A program made the translations under genes and the position numbers. Below, one piece after another: positions 9,336-17,982 of a DNA stretch of 64,000 nt. The DNA is taken from the NCBI GenBank assembly GCA_030430575.1, contig JAUIKF010000001.1, positions 62,001 to 126,000 of the forward strand, written 5' to 3'. Each line of letters begins with the position of its first letter. Position 1 is the first letter of the stretch. Source of the DNA: Bacteroidia bacterium (lineage in GTDB: Bacteria; Bacteroidota; Bacteroidia; J057). The notes beneath the pieces were generated by a model, which made no database searches, was not told the origin of the DNA, and worked only from the letters and a program-made list of their open reading frames with translations.

Positions 9336-10178
9336 TTGGGCATTGAAAGTCTGGAAATTTTGGCTAAAAACAAAGGCACCCGCCATCGAAAAGCGGGTTC
9401 TTTAGGGAGGTGTAAGAAAGTGTTGTAGCTATACGGAAACGGTGCTCAGGGTCTGGGTGGTAGTTGTAGCGCCTTAGGAAACGAAAACACCTGAGCGAAA
9501 TAGACCTTTAGGGGAAGGTATTAGAAAGGAGGTTGTCCTTACGTTGGCTTCATTGGAGCAGAAGTCACTCCCAAAAGGGCCACTTTTTCGATGATTGATT
9601 GTGCCTTTGTAAATGAAAAGAATTGGTAGGTAACGAATAAAAAGTTAGTAGAGTGTTTGTTAGTTCTTTCGAAATGACTTTAGTTGTTGTTCGTTTGGTA
9701 TGGAACAAAGGTGGGGATTATTTTTGAGCTCCTTCAACGGATAAATTTGCCACACCATACGGGTTCAAAGGGGTAGGGGTAAAACCAGATACTTTATAAA
9801 AGCAACAAGCACTTGCCAAAATATTACATACCAATTTATCGGTAGTTGAGTAAGGAAAATTACCTAGAAGAGGCTTTTAGCCTTTATTTTTACCGTAGGG
9901 CGTAAAAATTGCCTATTTGAGACGTGAACAAATACCAACAACAAAGTTGTCATTCTGAGCTCGCGATGAATCTTATCGAACTCATAATCAGCTAGTTAAA
10001 GGTAGTAAGATTCCTCATTTCATTCGGAATGACATCTTAGATGTTGAAGGAAAAAGCTGATTATTCATCAGGCCTAAGAATAGCACTCAATATCAGATTC
10101 AAGTCAAAATCCTACATTTCCCAAACGGCACCTAGGTTTTCCTCACAAACAAACCTTCTTACAGCTTCATCCTGAAAA
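9336..10178. other. Long non-coding region (about 840 bp)
   Basis: No plausible gene on either strand. The pullulanase-proximal half contains a possible structured stretch: GCTCAGG (9444-9450) pairs with CCTGAGC (9490-9496) and is bracketed by GGTCT/AGACC words. No tRNA, tmRNA or RNase P hallmark was recognised. The distal half carries the inverted-repeat element at 9948-10034. The rest shows no clear structure. Confidence 0.5.
9948..10034. repeat. 87-bp imperfect inverted-repeat element (TGTCATTC type)
   Basis: The left end TGTCATTCTGAG...GAATCTTA and the reverse complement of the right end, TGTCATTCCGAA...GAATCTTA, match over most of 29 bases. The overall form resembles the small dispersed TGTCATTCTGAG...CGGAATGACA elements found in many bacterial genomes. 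It contains no ORF. Confidence 0.6.
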
Positions 10179-11174
10179 TTACTCCATCAAAAAGTCAGAA
10201 TCTATCAATTCATTGCTTTTTCCATCGTGTAAAGCATAGTTAAATCCCTTGTGGATGGCGTAGGAACCATGCTCTCCTCTTTTGTTTATGGCCAAAAATC
10301 CAATCTGAAAATCATCAAAATTGGGGAGCTTCTTTGCAATGCGGTCGACGGCTTCTTCACAGGCTTGCTGCGGGCTACGCCCTTGGCGCATCAATTCTAC
10401 GACGAGGAATGTCCCCAAGGTCTTCATGACCAGTTCTCCCATGCCTGTGGCTACGGCGCCGCCTACTTCATTGTCACAGAAGAGGCCTGCACCGATAATC
10501 GGAGAGTCTCCTACCCTACCGCGCATTTTGTACGCCAGACCACTCGTCGTACAAGCCCCAGATATATTGCCTTCCTTGTCTAGCGCGAGCATGCCGATGG
10601 TGTCGTGATTTTCAATGTTGATGAGCGGTTTATAGTCTGAGGTTTCCCGCCATTTTTTCCATAGTTTTTCTGATTCCTCTGTCAGCAAGTTTTCCTTCTC
10701 AAACCCTTGTTCCAAAGCAAATTGCAGGGCACCTTCCCCAGCCAACATGACGTGAGGCGTTTCGTCCATCACCTTCCGTGCCACGGAAATGGGGTTTTTG
10801 ATATGTTCCAAAAAACACACGGCGCCGCAGTTCCCTGTCTCATCCATGATGCAGGCATCCAAGGTCACATGACCGTCCCTGTCTGGGGCGCCTCCCAATC
10901 CAACAGAATGTCCCTCTGGATCATTTTCCACTACACGTACGCCTTGTTCAACTGCGTCTATCGCCTTTCCTCCGGCTGCGATCACTTCCCATGCAGCTTC
11001 ATTTGCAGGGATTCCATGATTCCAGGTTGTGATCAGCATTGGAAATCGCGGTGGCCCTTCTGGCGTAGCTAAAGGTGCAGATTGTTCAGGATCAGCACAT
11101 GATTTGGCAAAAGGGGCAAAGGCAAACAGCCCTAGAAGGGCTGACTTACTGAGGAAAGTTCTTCTGTTTAGCAT
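10179..11174 (-). CDS. N4-(beta-N-acetylglucosaminyl)-L-asparaginase (glycosylasparaginase), Tat-exported
   Basis: An Ntn-hydrolase expected to cleave the GlcNAc-Asn bond of glycoasparagines. It is 331 residues long. The N-terminus has a twin-arginine pattern (NRRTFLSKSALLGLFAF), possibly with a lipobox-like AKSC at about 23-26, so it probably acts in the periplasm or on the envelope. The self-processing site is the HDTIGM motif (190-195), with Thr192 as the new N-terminal nucleophile. WNHG (51-54) and RVGDSPIIGAG (220-230) fit the substrate pocket of the family. It is divergent from the sensor kinase gene, with 43 nt between starts. L-asparaginase or isoaspartyl peptidase activity is a less likely alternative because the HDTIGM/RVGDSPIIGAG pair is typical of the glycosyl type. 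Confidence 0.9.
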   Translation of the reverse strand: MLNRRTFLSKSALLGLFAFAPFAKSCADPEQSAPLATPEGPPRFPMLITTWNHGIPANEAAWEVIAAGGKAIDAVEQGVRVVENDPEGHSVGLGGAPDRDGHVTLDACIMDETGNCGAVCFLEHIKNPISVARKVMDETPHVMLAGEGALQFALEQGFEKENLLTEESEKLWKKWRETSDYKPLINIENHDTIGMLALDKEGNISGACTTSGLAYKMRGRVGDSPIIGAGLFCDNEVGGAVATGMGELVMKTLGTFLVVELMRQGRSPQQACEEAVDRIAKKLPNFDDFQIGFLAINKRGEHGSYAIHKGFNYALHDGKSNELIDSDFLME

Positions 11175-11217
11175 GCTGCAAAATAGGCATTGTTTTTTGA
11201 AATGTTTAATTTGCTAC

Positions 11218-14200
11218 ATGCGACTTTCTCTAATTCCATTGCGATTTTTCTCGTTGATTGGCGTTTGTATGCAGGCCCTGTTATGGGTAAATGTATCCGG
11301 ACAATCTCCTCCCTTGGTCTTTGAGCAGTTAGATGAATTTCCCGAAATCGCTTATGAAAGTATTGGCGTGATCATGCAGGACCATACGGGATTCATCTGG
11401 ATAGGGGCTGACGGTTTTTTTCGGTACGATGGCCATACCCTGAAGGAGTATACGGAAGAAGAAGTTCCCGCCTCGTTGATCAGCACATCTGTCAGTTTTA
11501 TATTTGAGGATAGTCATCATCGGTTATGGGTCGGGACTCGGGCAGGGGGACTTGGGCGTTATCTACGATCAGAAGATCGATTTATCACCTATAGAAAGGA
11601 TCCTCCCGACCCCAAAAGCTTGGCACATGATTACCTCAATTGCATGTATGAAGATACACAAGGCAACTTATGGATTGGTACTGATGGGGGACTAGAACTA
11701 TTGGAAATAAAGGGGGATTCCTTGACATTTTCCCATCATGCCCACCTTCCTGATAACCCCAACAGCCTTAGTCATAATGAAGTCACCTCTATCGTAGAGT
11801 ACCCGCCGCAAGTTTTGTGGATAGGCACAGACAGAGGGGGTATTAACCGCTATGACCTTCGTTCCCGCGAGTTTGTCCACTATCCCCACCAAAAAGATCA
11901 TCCTAGCACACCTATCAGCCATATCGTAAAAGATATGCTTCTGGATACTTTTGGCCATCGGCCCTGTCTTTGGATAGCGACTTTTGGAAGCCTTGACAGA
12001 TTGTGGTTAGACGAGGATTCCATTCCGCCCAATCAGTTTGATCATTTTCAGCGAAAACGGGGGGACAGCACCTCTCTCCCTTCCAATCGGCTTTTGGCAT
12101 TGAAGCGCGATAGTCAAGGGACTATCTGGGTAGGGACATTCAGGGGAGGGCTTGCGTCTATGCAACAAGAAGGAGATACGATTTCGTTTTTTCGCTATCC
12201 TGCTAGTCCTGATCAGGTAGGTAGCCTCGGTAGCGACATCATCTGGGAGATATTCGAAGACCGCCAAAGCATGTTGTGGATCGGAACTACGGGTAGAGGC
12301 ATCTATCGTGCAGAACTCCCCCAGCCTTTATTCGACCATTACCTACTTCCTCCCTACCCCTCTGGCGCTCTTCCCAATCAGTTTATCACGGGATTTCACG
12401 AAGACAAGTCCCATAACCTGTGGCTCTGTACCGAGGGGAGCGGATTGTTTAAGTATAAAGAGGGCCAAGGAGTTCTACATCATTACAGCGCAAATTTAGG
12501 AGATATTGCCCACACGATTGTAACTGATATCATGGAGGATGACGATGGGATCTTATGGGTTGCTACTTTTGGCGGGTTGACCAGGCTAAATCCGAAGACT
12601 CATGCATCCAAACACTATAAGCATATCGCTGGAGATAGTACTTCCTTAAGCAATGACCACATATTTGCTATATATGAAGATGATCATGGATATATTTGGC
12701 TAGGGACAAGGGGAGGTGGCCTTAATCGATTTGACAAAAAAAAGGAATCATTTTTCACCTATCGGAATGACAATAGCCGCCCCAATAGCTTGTGTAATGA
12801 CTATGTCTGGTATATTTGTTCTGATAAAAGGGGCGGACTTTGGCTGACAACAGATCATGGGCTTTGCCATTTGACGTTCTCAACTGGCGAAGCCGTTTTT
12901 GAATCGTTAAGTCATGATGCCTCAGACCCCAACAGTCTGAGTTCAGATTTCGCTAATGTGGTCCATGTAGCCCAGGATAGTAGCCTCTGGGTATCAACCA
13001 GTGGGGGTGGAGTCAATCATATCGTCTTTGATAAACAAAACAACTCCACAATCACCCGTTATCATCGGCAAGACGGCTTACCCAATGAGACCGTTTATTG
13101 CATTCTAGAAGACAGCCAGGGGCGTCTCTGGATGAGTACAGACCACGGGCTGTCATGCTTGCAACCTCCTTCGGCAGATGAGCCAGGGAGTAGTCCTTTG
13201 TTCTATAATTTTGATGCAGGGGATGGGCTTAATGGGCTAGAATTCAATATGAATTCGGCCTTGGAAGGCTCAGATGGGCGTTTTTGGTTTGGGGGGCAGC
13301 ATGGCTTCAATAGTTTTCACCCCGACAGCATTCGCTTCCTGTCGGAGGCGCCGGATCTAGCGATCACAGGATTGAGCATTATCAATGAGCCTATCCGCCC
13401 AGGCCAAAAAAGGCCTTATGGAAATGTCCCTTTACCCCGACACATCAATGAATCTCCCACCCTCAACCTATCCCACCGCGATTATGTGTTCACGATTCAC
13501 TTCGCTTCGCTCAGTTATATAGAACCCAATCGCAATCGATATGCCTATATGCTGGAAGGCTTCGATGAAACATGGAACTATGTGGGCAATCACAATTTTG
13601 CTACTTATACCAACCTCAATTCTGGTCATTATACCTTTCGCTTAAAAGGGAGCAATCACCAAGGCGTGTGGAATGAAGCTGGACGGACATTGGAGATTTA
13701 CATTGCCCCTCCTCCTTGGCTTTCATGGTGGGCCTATTTGATTTATGCATTGGTTATTATTGGCGGTATTTATGCCTATATCCAATACCGCATAGGAGTC
13801 CACCGCCGCGAATTGGAAACGCTAGCACGTATCGAGCAGGCCAAACACGATGAGCGGGAATTGGTGCGCAAAAAAAGCTCCGCTGACTTTCACGATGAGT
13901 TGGGGAATAAGCTCACCAAAATTTCTCTATTCATCGAATTGGCGCGGCGCATCGCAGGGGATCAGGGAGACCTGAAGAAATATCTTCAGAAGGTGGAAGA
14001 CAATGCGCGGTCTTTGTCTGATGGCATGCGCGACTTTATCTGGGTCCTTGACCCCAGCAAAGATTCTGTCTACGATGCGCTCTTGCGCGTCAAAGACTTC
14101 GGCGAGAATCTCTTTGAAATGAGTGGCGTCACTTTTCAGACGAAAGGCATTAACCCTTCCTGGCAGGACCTTCGGCTCCCGCTGGACAATCGTAGGCAAG

Positions 14201-14505
14201 CCGTCCTGATCTTCAAGGAAGCCATGAATAATTCCCTAAAATATGCCCAAGCCAAGCATGCCGTTTTTGAAGCAAAAACTACGGAAGCAGGCATTACCAT
14301 AACATTTTCAGATGATGGAGTTGGATTTGATTTAGGTCAAAAAAGCAGAGGGTATGGATTGGAAAATATGCGTCAAAGGGCACAAAAAATGGATGCTCAG
14401 TTGGACATTTTATCTACACCTCAAAAAGGCACCACCATCCAGCTCGCCCTACAAATCCCTCATCTGCGGGATAGCAACCTACTCCAAAAAACGACTTCTT
14501 TGTAA
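11218..14505 (+). CDS. Propeller-type sensor histidine kinase (two-component regulator propeller + Y_Y_Y + HisKA_3)
   Basis: A membrane sensor kinase. The start at 11218 is chosen because MRLSLIPLRF... begins an export signal; the frame is open upstream, but that part overlaps the divergent asparaginase gene. In this 1095-residue form a long periplasmic region (about 30-740) consists of repeated blades with LWIGT / IWVGT / LWVST motifs followed by GGxxR. A Y_Y_Y domain (about 750-825), one transmembrane helix (about 834-857), a HisKA_3 dimerisation helix with phospho-acceptor His892 (DFHDELGNKLTK) and a HATPase with N-box NNSLKYA (about 1003) and DDGVGFD (about 1033) complete it. The partner response regulator is 72 nt downstream. 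Related sensors with AraC output (HTCS) often sense glycans; here the kinase stops before any receiver domain. The ligand is unknown. Confidence 0.92.
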   Translation: MRLSLIPLRFFSLIGVCMQALLWVNVSGQSPPLVFEQLDEFPEIAYESIGVIMQDHTGFIWIGADGFFRYDGHTLKEYTEEEVPASLISTSVSFIFEDSHHRLWVGTRAGGLGRYLRSEDRFITYRKDPPDPKSLAHDYLNCMYEDTQGNLWIGTDGGLELLEIKGDSLTFSHHAHLPDNPNSLSHNEVTSIVEYPPQVLWIGTDRGGINRYDLRSREFVHYPHQKDHPSTPISHIVKDMLLDTFGHRPCLWIATFGSLDRLWLDEDSIPPNQFDHFQRKRGDSTSLPSNRLLALKRDSQGTIWVGTFRGGLASMQQEGDTISFFRYPASPDQVGSLGSDIIWEIFEDRQSMLWIGTTGRGIYRAELPQPLFDHYLLPPYPSGALPNQFITGFHEDKSHNLWLCTEGSGLFKYKEGQGVLHHYSANLGDIAHTIVTDIMEDDDGILWVATFGGLTRLNPKTHASKHYKHIAGDSTSLSNDHIFAIYEDDHGYIWLGTRGGGLNRFDKKKESFFTYRNDNSRPNSLCNDYVWYICSDKRGGLWLTTDHGLCHLTFSTGEAVFESLSHDASDPNSLSSDFANVVHVAQDSSLWVSTSGGGVNHIVFDKQNNSTITRYHRQDGLPNETVYCILEDSQGRLWMSTDHGLSCLQPPSADEPGSSPLFYNFDAGDGLNGLEFNMNSALEGSDGRFWFGGQHGFNSFHPDSIRFLSEAPDLAITGLSIINEPIRPGQKRPYGNVPLPRHINESPTLNLSHRDYVFTIHFASLSYIEPNRNRYAYMLEGFDETWNYVGNHNFATYTNLNSGHYTFRLKGSNHQGVWNEAGRTLEIYIAPPPWLSWWAYLIYALVIIGGIYAYIQYRIGVHRRELETLARIEQAKHDERELVRKKSSADFHDELGNKLTKISLFIELARRIAGDQGDLKKYLQKVEDNARSLSDGMRDFIWVLDPSKDSVYDALLRVKDFGENLFEMSGVTFQTKGINPSWQDLRLPLDNRRQAVLIFKEAMNNSLKYAQAKHAVFEAKTTEAGITITFSDDGVGFDLGQKSRGYGLENMRQRAQKMDAQLDILSTPQKGTTIQLALQIPHLRDSNLLQKTTSL

Positions 14506-14577
14506 AAATTTGCTCAAAAGGCCTTTCAAATTTTCATTCAAAATTCAACATTCATCATTCAAAATTACCCTTCCCTC

Positions 14578-15195
14578 ATGTTACAAGTAGCGATAGTAGA
14601 AGATGATAGCGAGATTCGCACCACGCTAGGCCTGATCATCGATAGCACGGACGGTTTTTGTTGCCAACAGTTATTTAATGACTGCGAAACCGCCATTAAA
14701 GAATTACCAAAAGACAAACCTGATGTGGTTTTGATGGATATTGACTTGCCAGGCATCTCAGGAATAGAAGGGGTCAAAAAATTGAAGGCATCCATGCCTG
14801 ACACCGATTTCATCATGCTGACCATCCACAGTGAAGATGCTTCTATTTTTGATTCTATATGCGCAGGCGCCACAGGCTATTTGCTGAAAAGTACGCCCCC
14901 TACCCAACTGCTCCATGCCATCCAGGAAGTCCACGAAGGCGGTTCGCCCATGAGCGCTGAGATTGCGCGGCGCGTGGTGAGTTCGTTTCGTATTGCGAGT
15001 TCCTCTCCGTTGTCTGAAAGAGAAACGGAGATTCTTCGCAGGTTGTGTGATGGCGAAAATTATAAGGTAATCGCAGATGCCTTATTTGTGAGTGGGCATA
15101 CGGTTCGGAGTCATATCAAGAATATCTACAAGAAGCTTCACGTGAATTCGCGCGCAGAGGCGGTGAAGAAGGCGATGAAGGATAAATTGGTTTAG
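14578..15195 (+). CDS. LuxR/NarL-family response regulator
   Basis: A DNA-binding response regulator of 205 residues, almost certainly phosphorylated by the kinase encoded just upstream. The receiver domain (1-120) has the acidic pair ED/D at 8-10, phospho-acceptor Asp54 (LMDIDLPG), a switch Thr in MLTIHSE and the conserved Lys in LLKSTPP. The C-terminal LuxR helix-turn-helix (about 143-200) shows SERETEILRRLCDG and HTVRSHIKNIYKKLHVNSRAEAV. Targets are not evident. The 72-nt gap to the kinase is filled with CATTCA/AAAATTC words rather than a terminator, so the pair is probably cotranscribed. Confidence 0.95.
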   Translation: MLQVAIVEDDSEIRTTLGLIIDSTDGFCCQQLFNDCETAIKELPKDKPDVVLMDIDLPGISGIEGVKKLKASMPDTDFIMLTIHSEDASIFDSICAGATGYLLKSTPPTQLLHAIQEVHEGGSPMSAEIARRVVSSFRIASSSPLSERETEILRRLCDGENYKVIADALFVSGHTVRSHIKNIYKKLHVNSRAEAVKKAMKDKLV

Positions 15196-15253
15196 TTTTT
15201 TGACTATTGCGACGGACTATTCAAAGTATCAAATTAATATGGTAACAGCACAG

Positions 15254-15418
15254 CTGTCATTTCGACCTCTCCCTGAGCCTGTCGAAGGGAAGGGAGAAAT
15301 CCAACTCTCCGGTCTAGAAACTAAGTCGAAGCGTTTGGCCCAAGCACCTCAATTTAGGACAAAATAGAATGTTAGATTTCTCCTCCTTCCGCAAAGCCTC
15401 CAGTTGTCGAAATGACAG
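15254..15418. repeat. 165-bp inverted-repeat element (CTGTCATTTCGAC type)
   Basis: The ends are perfect inverted copies for 13 bases (CTGTCATTTCGAC / GTCGAAATGACAG), and GAGAAATCCAA / TTAGATTTCTC inside extends the match. The interior contains CCCTGAGCCTGTCGAAGGG (15271-15289), a word related to those at 4367 and 17814. No ORF. The element is MITE- or REP-like and lies between the convergent response regulator and M23 peptidase genes. Confidence 0.7.
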
Positions 15419-15473
15419 TTTGGCTGTTTTGGCGAGCATGTCAAACTCTCCTCCCTAAGAAAAAAAATACACA

Positions 15474-16880
15474 TTATTTCATTTTTATCCACCCCACCCT
15501 ATTCTTACCATTTTTCACTAAATACCAGTCTCCTGCCGTAGCCAATAAATCTAAGGAAGCGTTTCTGGGCAATTTTTCCAGCGTAGTAGAAGCCGAAGCA
15601 GCTGATTCTTTCAGGTGAAATGTTTTCGGCAAATCAGTTTGAGAAATGGCAGCATTCAGCGCTTCCAATTTTTTCCCTTCACAATAGCCTAATCGGCCAT
15701 CCGGAAGCTCCACACGAAAGAAATTCTTGTAGGCTGCCAGAATTTTTAAGGGAAAATGTTTAGGTAATTCGGCTAATTTAAGTGCCTTTTTGGTAGGCGT
15801 TTTTTTGAAAAACGTTTTGTCCATACGGCTCCTGACCCACTGCCCCACCCATGTTGTGTCTCCTGTAGGAGAGGCGTTTAGCGGATATTCGGTACGAATA
15901 AAAGGATAAGGGTCTACTGCGCCCCTACCCCTGCGATAGACGCTAAAGTGCAAATGAGGAGGCGTTGTCCGCGCATTGCCTGTTTTTCCCACCAGCCCCA
16001 CGGTATCTCCGATTTCGACACGTTGCCCGGGTCTCACCAGTTGTTTGTCTAGGTGAGCATAATACAGGTTATCACCTGTTTTGTCGGCACGCAACCATAC
16101 GACTTTGCCGCCTATCCCGCGCTCATAAACGCGTGTGATTCTTCCTTTTACAGCGGCGAGGGCAGGTGTCCCTTTTGCGGCAAATATATCGACCCCTTTG
16201 TGGCGTCGACGACCTCCATCTCTTGATGCCCCAAAAAAGCTTCGGATGGCTCTGTCTGACTTTCCTTCGACCGGAAATGATAAGCTAGGCGCTTTCTCAA
16301 TGGTCAAATCGTAGCTAAAACTTTTACTGAGTTCTGGTTGGACACGCAAGAGATAATCTCCGTCAGATCGTATCAGGTAAGAAAGTGCTAAGCCTCCGCT
16401 GTCGGTCGCTGCCACATGCCTTGGTGGGCGGTCTGGTCTATCGTCCATTTTGTATAAATCTAGAAATACCTGCCCCTTAGTTCCCCCCGTAATGGCCATT
16501 TTTGCAGCGATATTCTCCCCATCTTTTGCAGAAAAACGGACACTTACAGCCCTGATTTCAGCTAGTTCAAAATAGCCTGTCTCTCGCCATGGAAGTTCCT
16601 GCGTGACCGTATCTTTTAAGGCTTCTTGGCCAACTGCCAGCCAGGATTTCCCAAATCCCGAGTTGGCGAGGCCAGATTGCTTTAGCCGACGCGAATATTC
16701 TTGATGGGGGGTAGAGGCCTTGGTGAAAAATTGTTGTAACAAAGGAGCTTTCCCTTCATTTGCCACTAAATAGCCCATTGCTCCGCCTATCCCAAAAACC
16801 AATAAATAAAACAGGACCTTCTTCAAGGGCGATGAGCGTTTGGGCGCAATAGCACGATCAGTCGTAGAGAAATAATCCAT
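15474..16880 (-). CDS. Membrane-anchored M23 (LytM-type) metallopeptidase with two SH3-like domains
   Basis: A 468-residue cell-wall peptidase. One transmembrane helix at about 20-40 anchors a periplasmic part. A beta-sandwich region (about 95-195) precedes the peptidase domain (about 205-325), which keeps the zinc ligands His227 and Asp231 (HKGVD), His276 (YAHLD) and HLHF (309-312), so it should be an active peptidoglycan endopeptidase rather than a degenerate LytM factor. Two bacterial SH3-like domains (about 350-405 and 420-468, the second ending in VGWIKMK) may bind wall peptide. It is a single-gene unit. The exact role (division, growth or remodelling) cannot be inferred from the neighbours. 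Confidence 0.9.
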   Translation of the reverse strand: MDYFSTTDRAIAPKRSSPLKKVLFYLLVFGIGGAMGYLVANEGKAPLLQQFFTKASTPHQEYSRRLKQSGLANSGFGKSWLAVGQEALKDTVTQELPWRETGYFELAEIRAVSVRFSAKDGENIAAKMAITGGTKGQVFLDLYKMDDRPDRPPRHVAATDSGGLALSYLIRSDGDYLLRVQPELSKSFSYDLTIEKAPSLSFPVEGKSDRAIRSFFGASRDGGRRRHKGVDIFAAKGTPALAAVKGRITRVYERGIGGKVVWLRADKTGDNLYYAHLDKQLVRPGQRVEIGDTVGLVGKTGNARTTPPHLHFSVYRRGRGAVDPYPFIRTEYPLNASPTGDTTWVGQWVRSRMDKTFFKKTPTKKALKLAELPKHFPLKILAAYKNFFRVELPDGRLGYCEGKKLEALNAAISQTDLPKTFHLKESAASASTTLEKLPRNASLDLLATAGDWYLVKNGKNRVGWIKMK

Positions 16881-17064
16881 ATTTTCGGTACGCTTACAAT
16901 CCTAGCATGTTCCTACACCTATGTGTAGCAATCTGGAGGTTCCCTGCAATTATAGGGCTATTACGCCAATTCTTCTTCGTTTGCCTGAAGACTTGTGGCG
17001 TTTCTTGCTTGAGACAGATACCTTGGGAATAATCAATCTATTTTTTTCATTCAAACATACACAG

Positions 17065-17574
17065 ATGAAATCCTTCACACGTTCGCGTTTTATCCGTCAA
17101 TCCATTGCAGGATCAGCAGCATTCTTATTACTGCCATTTGCCAGTAAAGGAGAAATAACTCAAGAAAGGCCTCCACAATTATCGCCTGAAAAGGTTAAAG
17201 CTTTTGTGGGCGCGTCTCATTCGAAATTTGATCAGGTAAAGGAAATGTATGAAGAAACGCCTGCGCTGATTCACAGCGCTTGGGACTGGGGAGGCGGCGA
17301 CTTTGAATTGTCGATAGGCGCTGCTAGCCATGTGGGCAATTTGCCGATAGTGGAGTACCTTCTAGAGCGGGGCGCTGTAATGAACCTTCATACTGCCTGT
17401 CTCTTAGGGAAAATAGATATTGTAAAGCCGCTGATTACCGCTTTCCCCAATCAGCTGGAAGCGAGAGGGCCACATGGGTTTACCCCATTACACCATGCGA
17501 TTCGAGGAGGCGAGGATGCCCGAGAGGTCAAGGAATACTTGGAGGCGCTAGGAGCCACCAAAACCAAATTGTAG
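17065..17574 (+). CDS. Small exported ankyrin-repeat protein
   Basis: 169 residues from the ATG at 17065, chosen because MKSFTRSRFIRQSIAGSAAF begins a hydrophobic export signal. The frame extends 48 codons upstream, but that part has no such features. The signal (about 1-30, R-rich and possibly Tat-like without a strict RR pair) is followed by a domain of about 120 residues with two or three ankyrin repeats (VGNLPIVEYLLERGAVMN; LGKIDIVKPLITAFP; HGFTPLHHAIRGG). Ankyrin repeats usually bind proteins, and the partner is unknown. Similar Bacteroidota proteins are annotated simply as ankyrin repeat proteins. A large inverted-repeat element begins three bases after the stop. Confidence 0.75.
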   Translation: MKSFTRSRFIRQSIAGSAAFLLLPFASKGEITQERPPQLSPEKVKAFVGASHSKFDQVKEMYEETPALIHSAWDWGGGDFELSIGAASHVGNLPIVEYLLERGAVMNLHTACLLGKIDIVKPLITAFPNQLEARGPHGFTPLHHAIRGGEDAREVKEYLEALGATKTKL

Positions 17575-17982
17575 GAGAGGCGCGGATTACCCACAATCCA
17601 TGGTCGCGAAGCCGAAATCCGCGCCAGCTTGCAAACGCAAGCAAAAATAGAGTGCGCTTTTAAGGATTGGGTCGAATTTTCAGATAAGTGGGAAATATAT
17701 TTCTCCCTTCAAAAATCCTTGTTCATCAATCCTTTCTCTTCCCTAGTGTCTTCAGCACTAAGTTCTTATCTGTTTTGATCCTGGGGCCGGATTACGCACA
17801 AACCCAACCCACCCCTTCGACTCCGCTCAGGGCAGAGCCTCCGGCAATCCGGCCCAGCGCATTTTATTATGCGCGACATAGTACTTTCTTTAGGAAGCTG
17901 GCGCGGATTTCCGGACTTGTGGCGATGGCTAGTGGGTAATCCGTGCCTCAGTAAAACCACTAGATACTTAGTGCCTTCGACA
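17575..17982. other. Intergenic region occupied by a composite inverted-repeat element
   Basis: No gene is seen. Almost the whole gap is taken by the 373-bp element described separately (17577-17949). A small hairpin, TAGTG-loop-CACTA, lies at 17744-17760 and a matching one, TTAGTG-loop-CACTAA, at 17968-17986 overlaps the stop codon of the glycosyltransferase gene. Confidence 0.6.
17577..17949. mobile_element. 373-bp MITE-like element with about 54-bp terminal inverted repeats
   Basis: The left end (17577-17630) and the reverse complement of the right end (17896-17949) match over about 54 bases at roughly 80 percent. Identity is highest at the tips (GAGGC-x-CGGATTACCCAC) and at the inner edge (AAATCCGCGCCAGCTT). 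A second perfect 10-bp inverted pair lies inside: GGGCCGGATT (17784-17793) and AATCCGGCCC (17846-17855), enclosing CCTTCGACTCCGCTCAGGG (17814-17832). There is no transposase gene. This looks like a non-autonomous element or nested REP-type repeats. No clear target-site duplication was identified. Confidence 0.6.

Noticed and set aside
9387-10178. tRNA, tmRNA or RNase P RNA gene in the longest spacer
   Set aside because: No T-loop, CCA end, GAGGAAAGTCC or other hallmark was found on either strand.
11029-11217. Extended N-terminus of the propeller histidine kinase
   Set aside because: The upstream 63 codons are antisense to the Tat-signal region of the divergent asparaginase gene, and the internal Met at 11218 begins a proper export signal.
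16921-17064. 48-codon upstream extension of the ankyrin protein
   Set aside because: The extension would bury the hydrophobic signal that begins at 17065 and looks non-coding.
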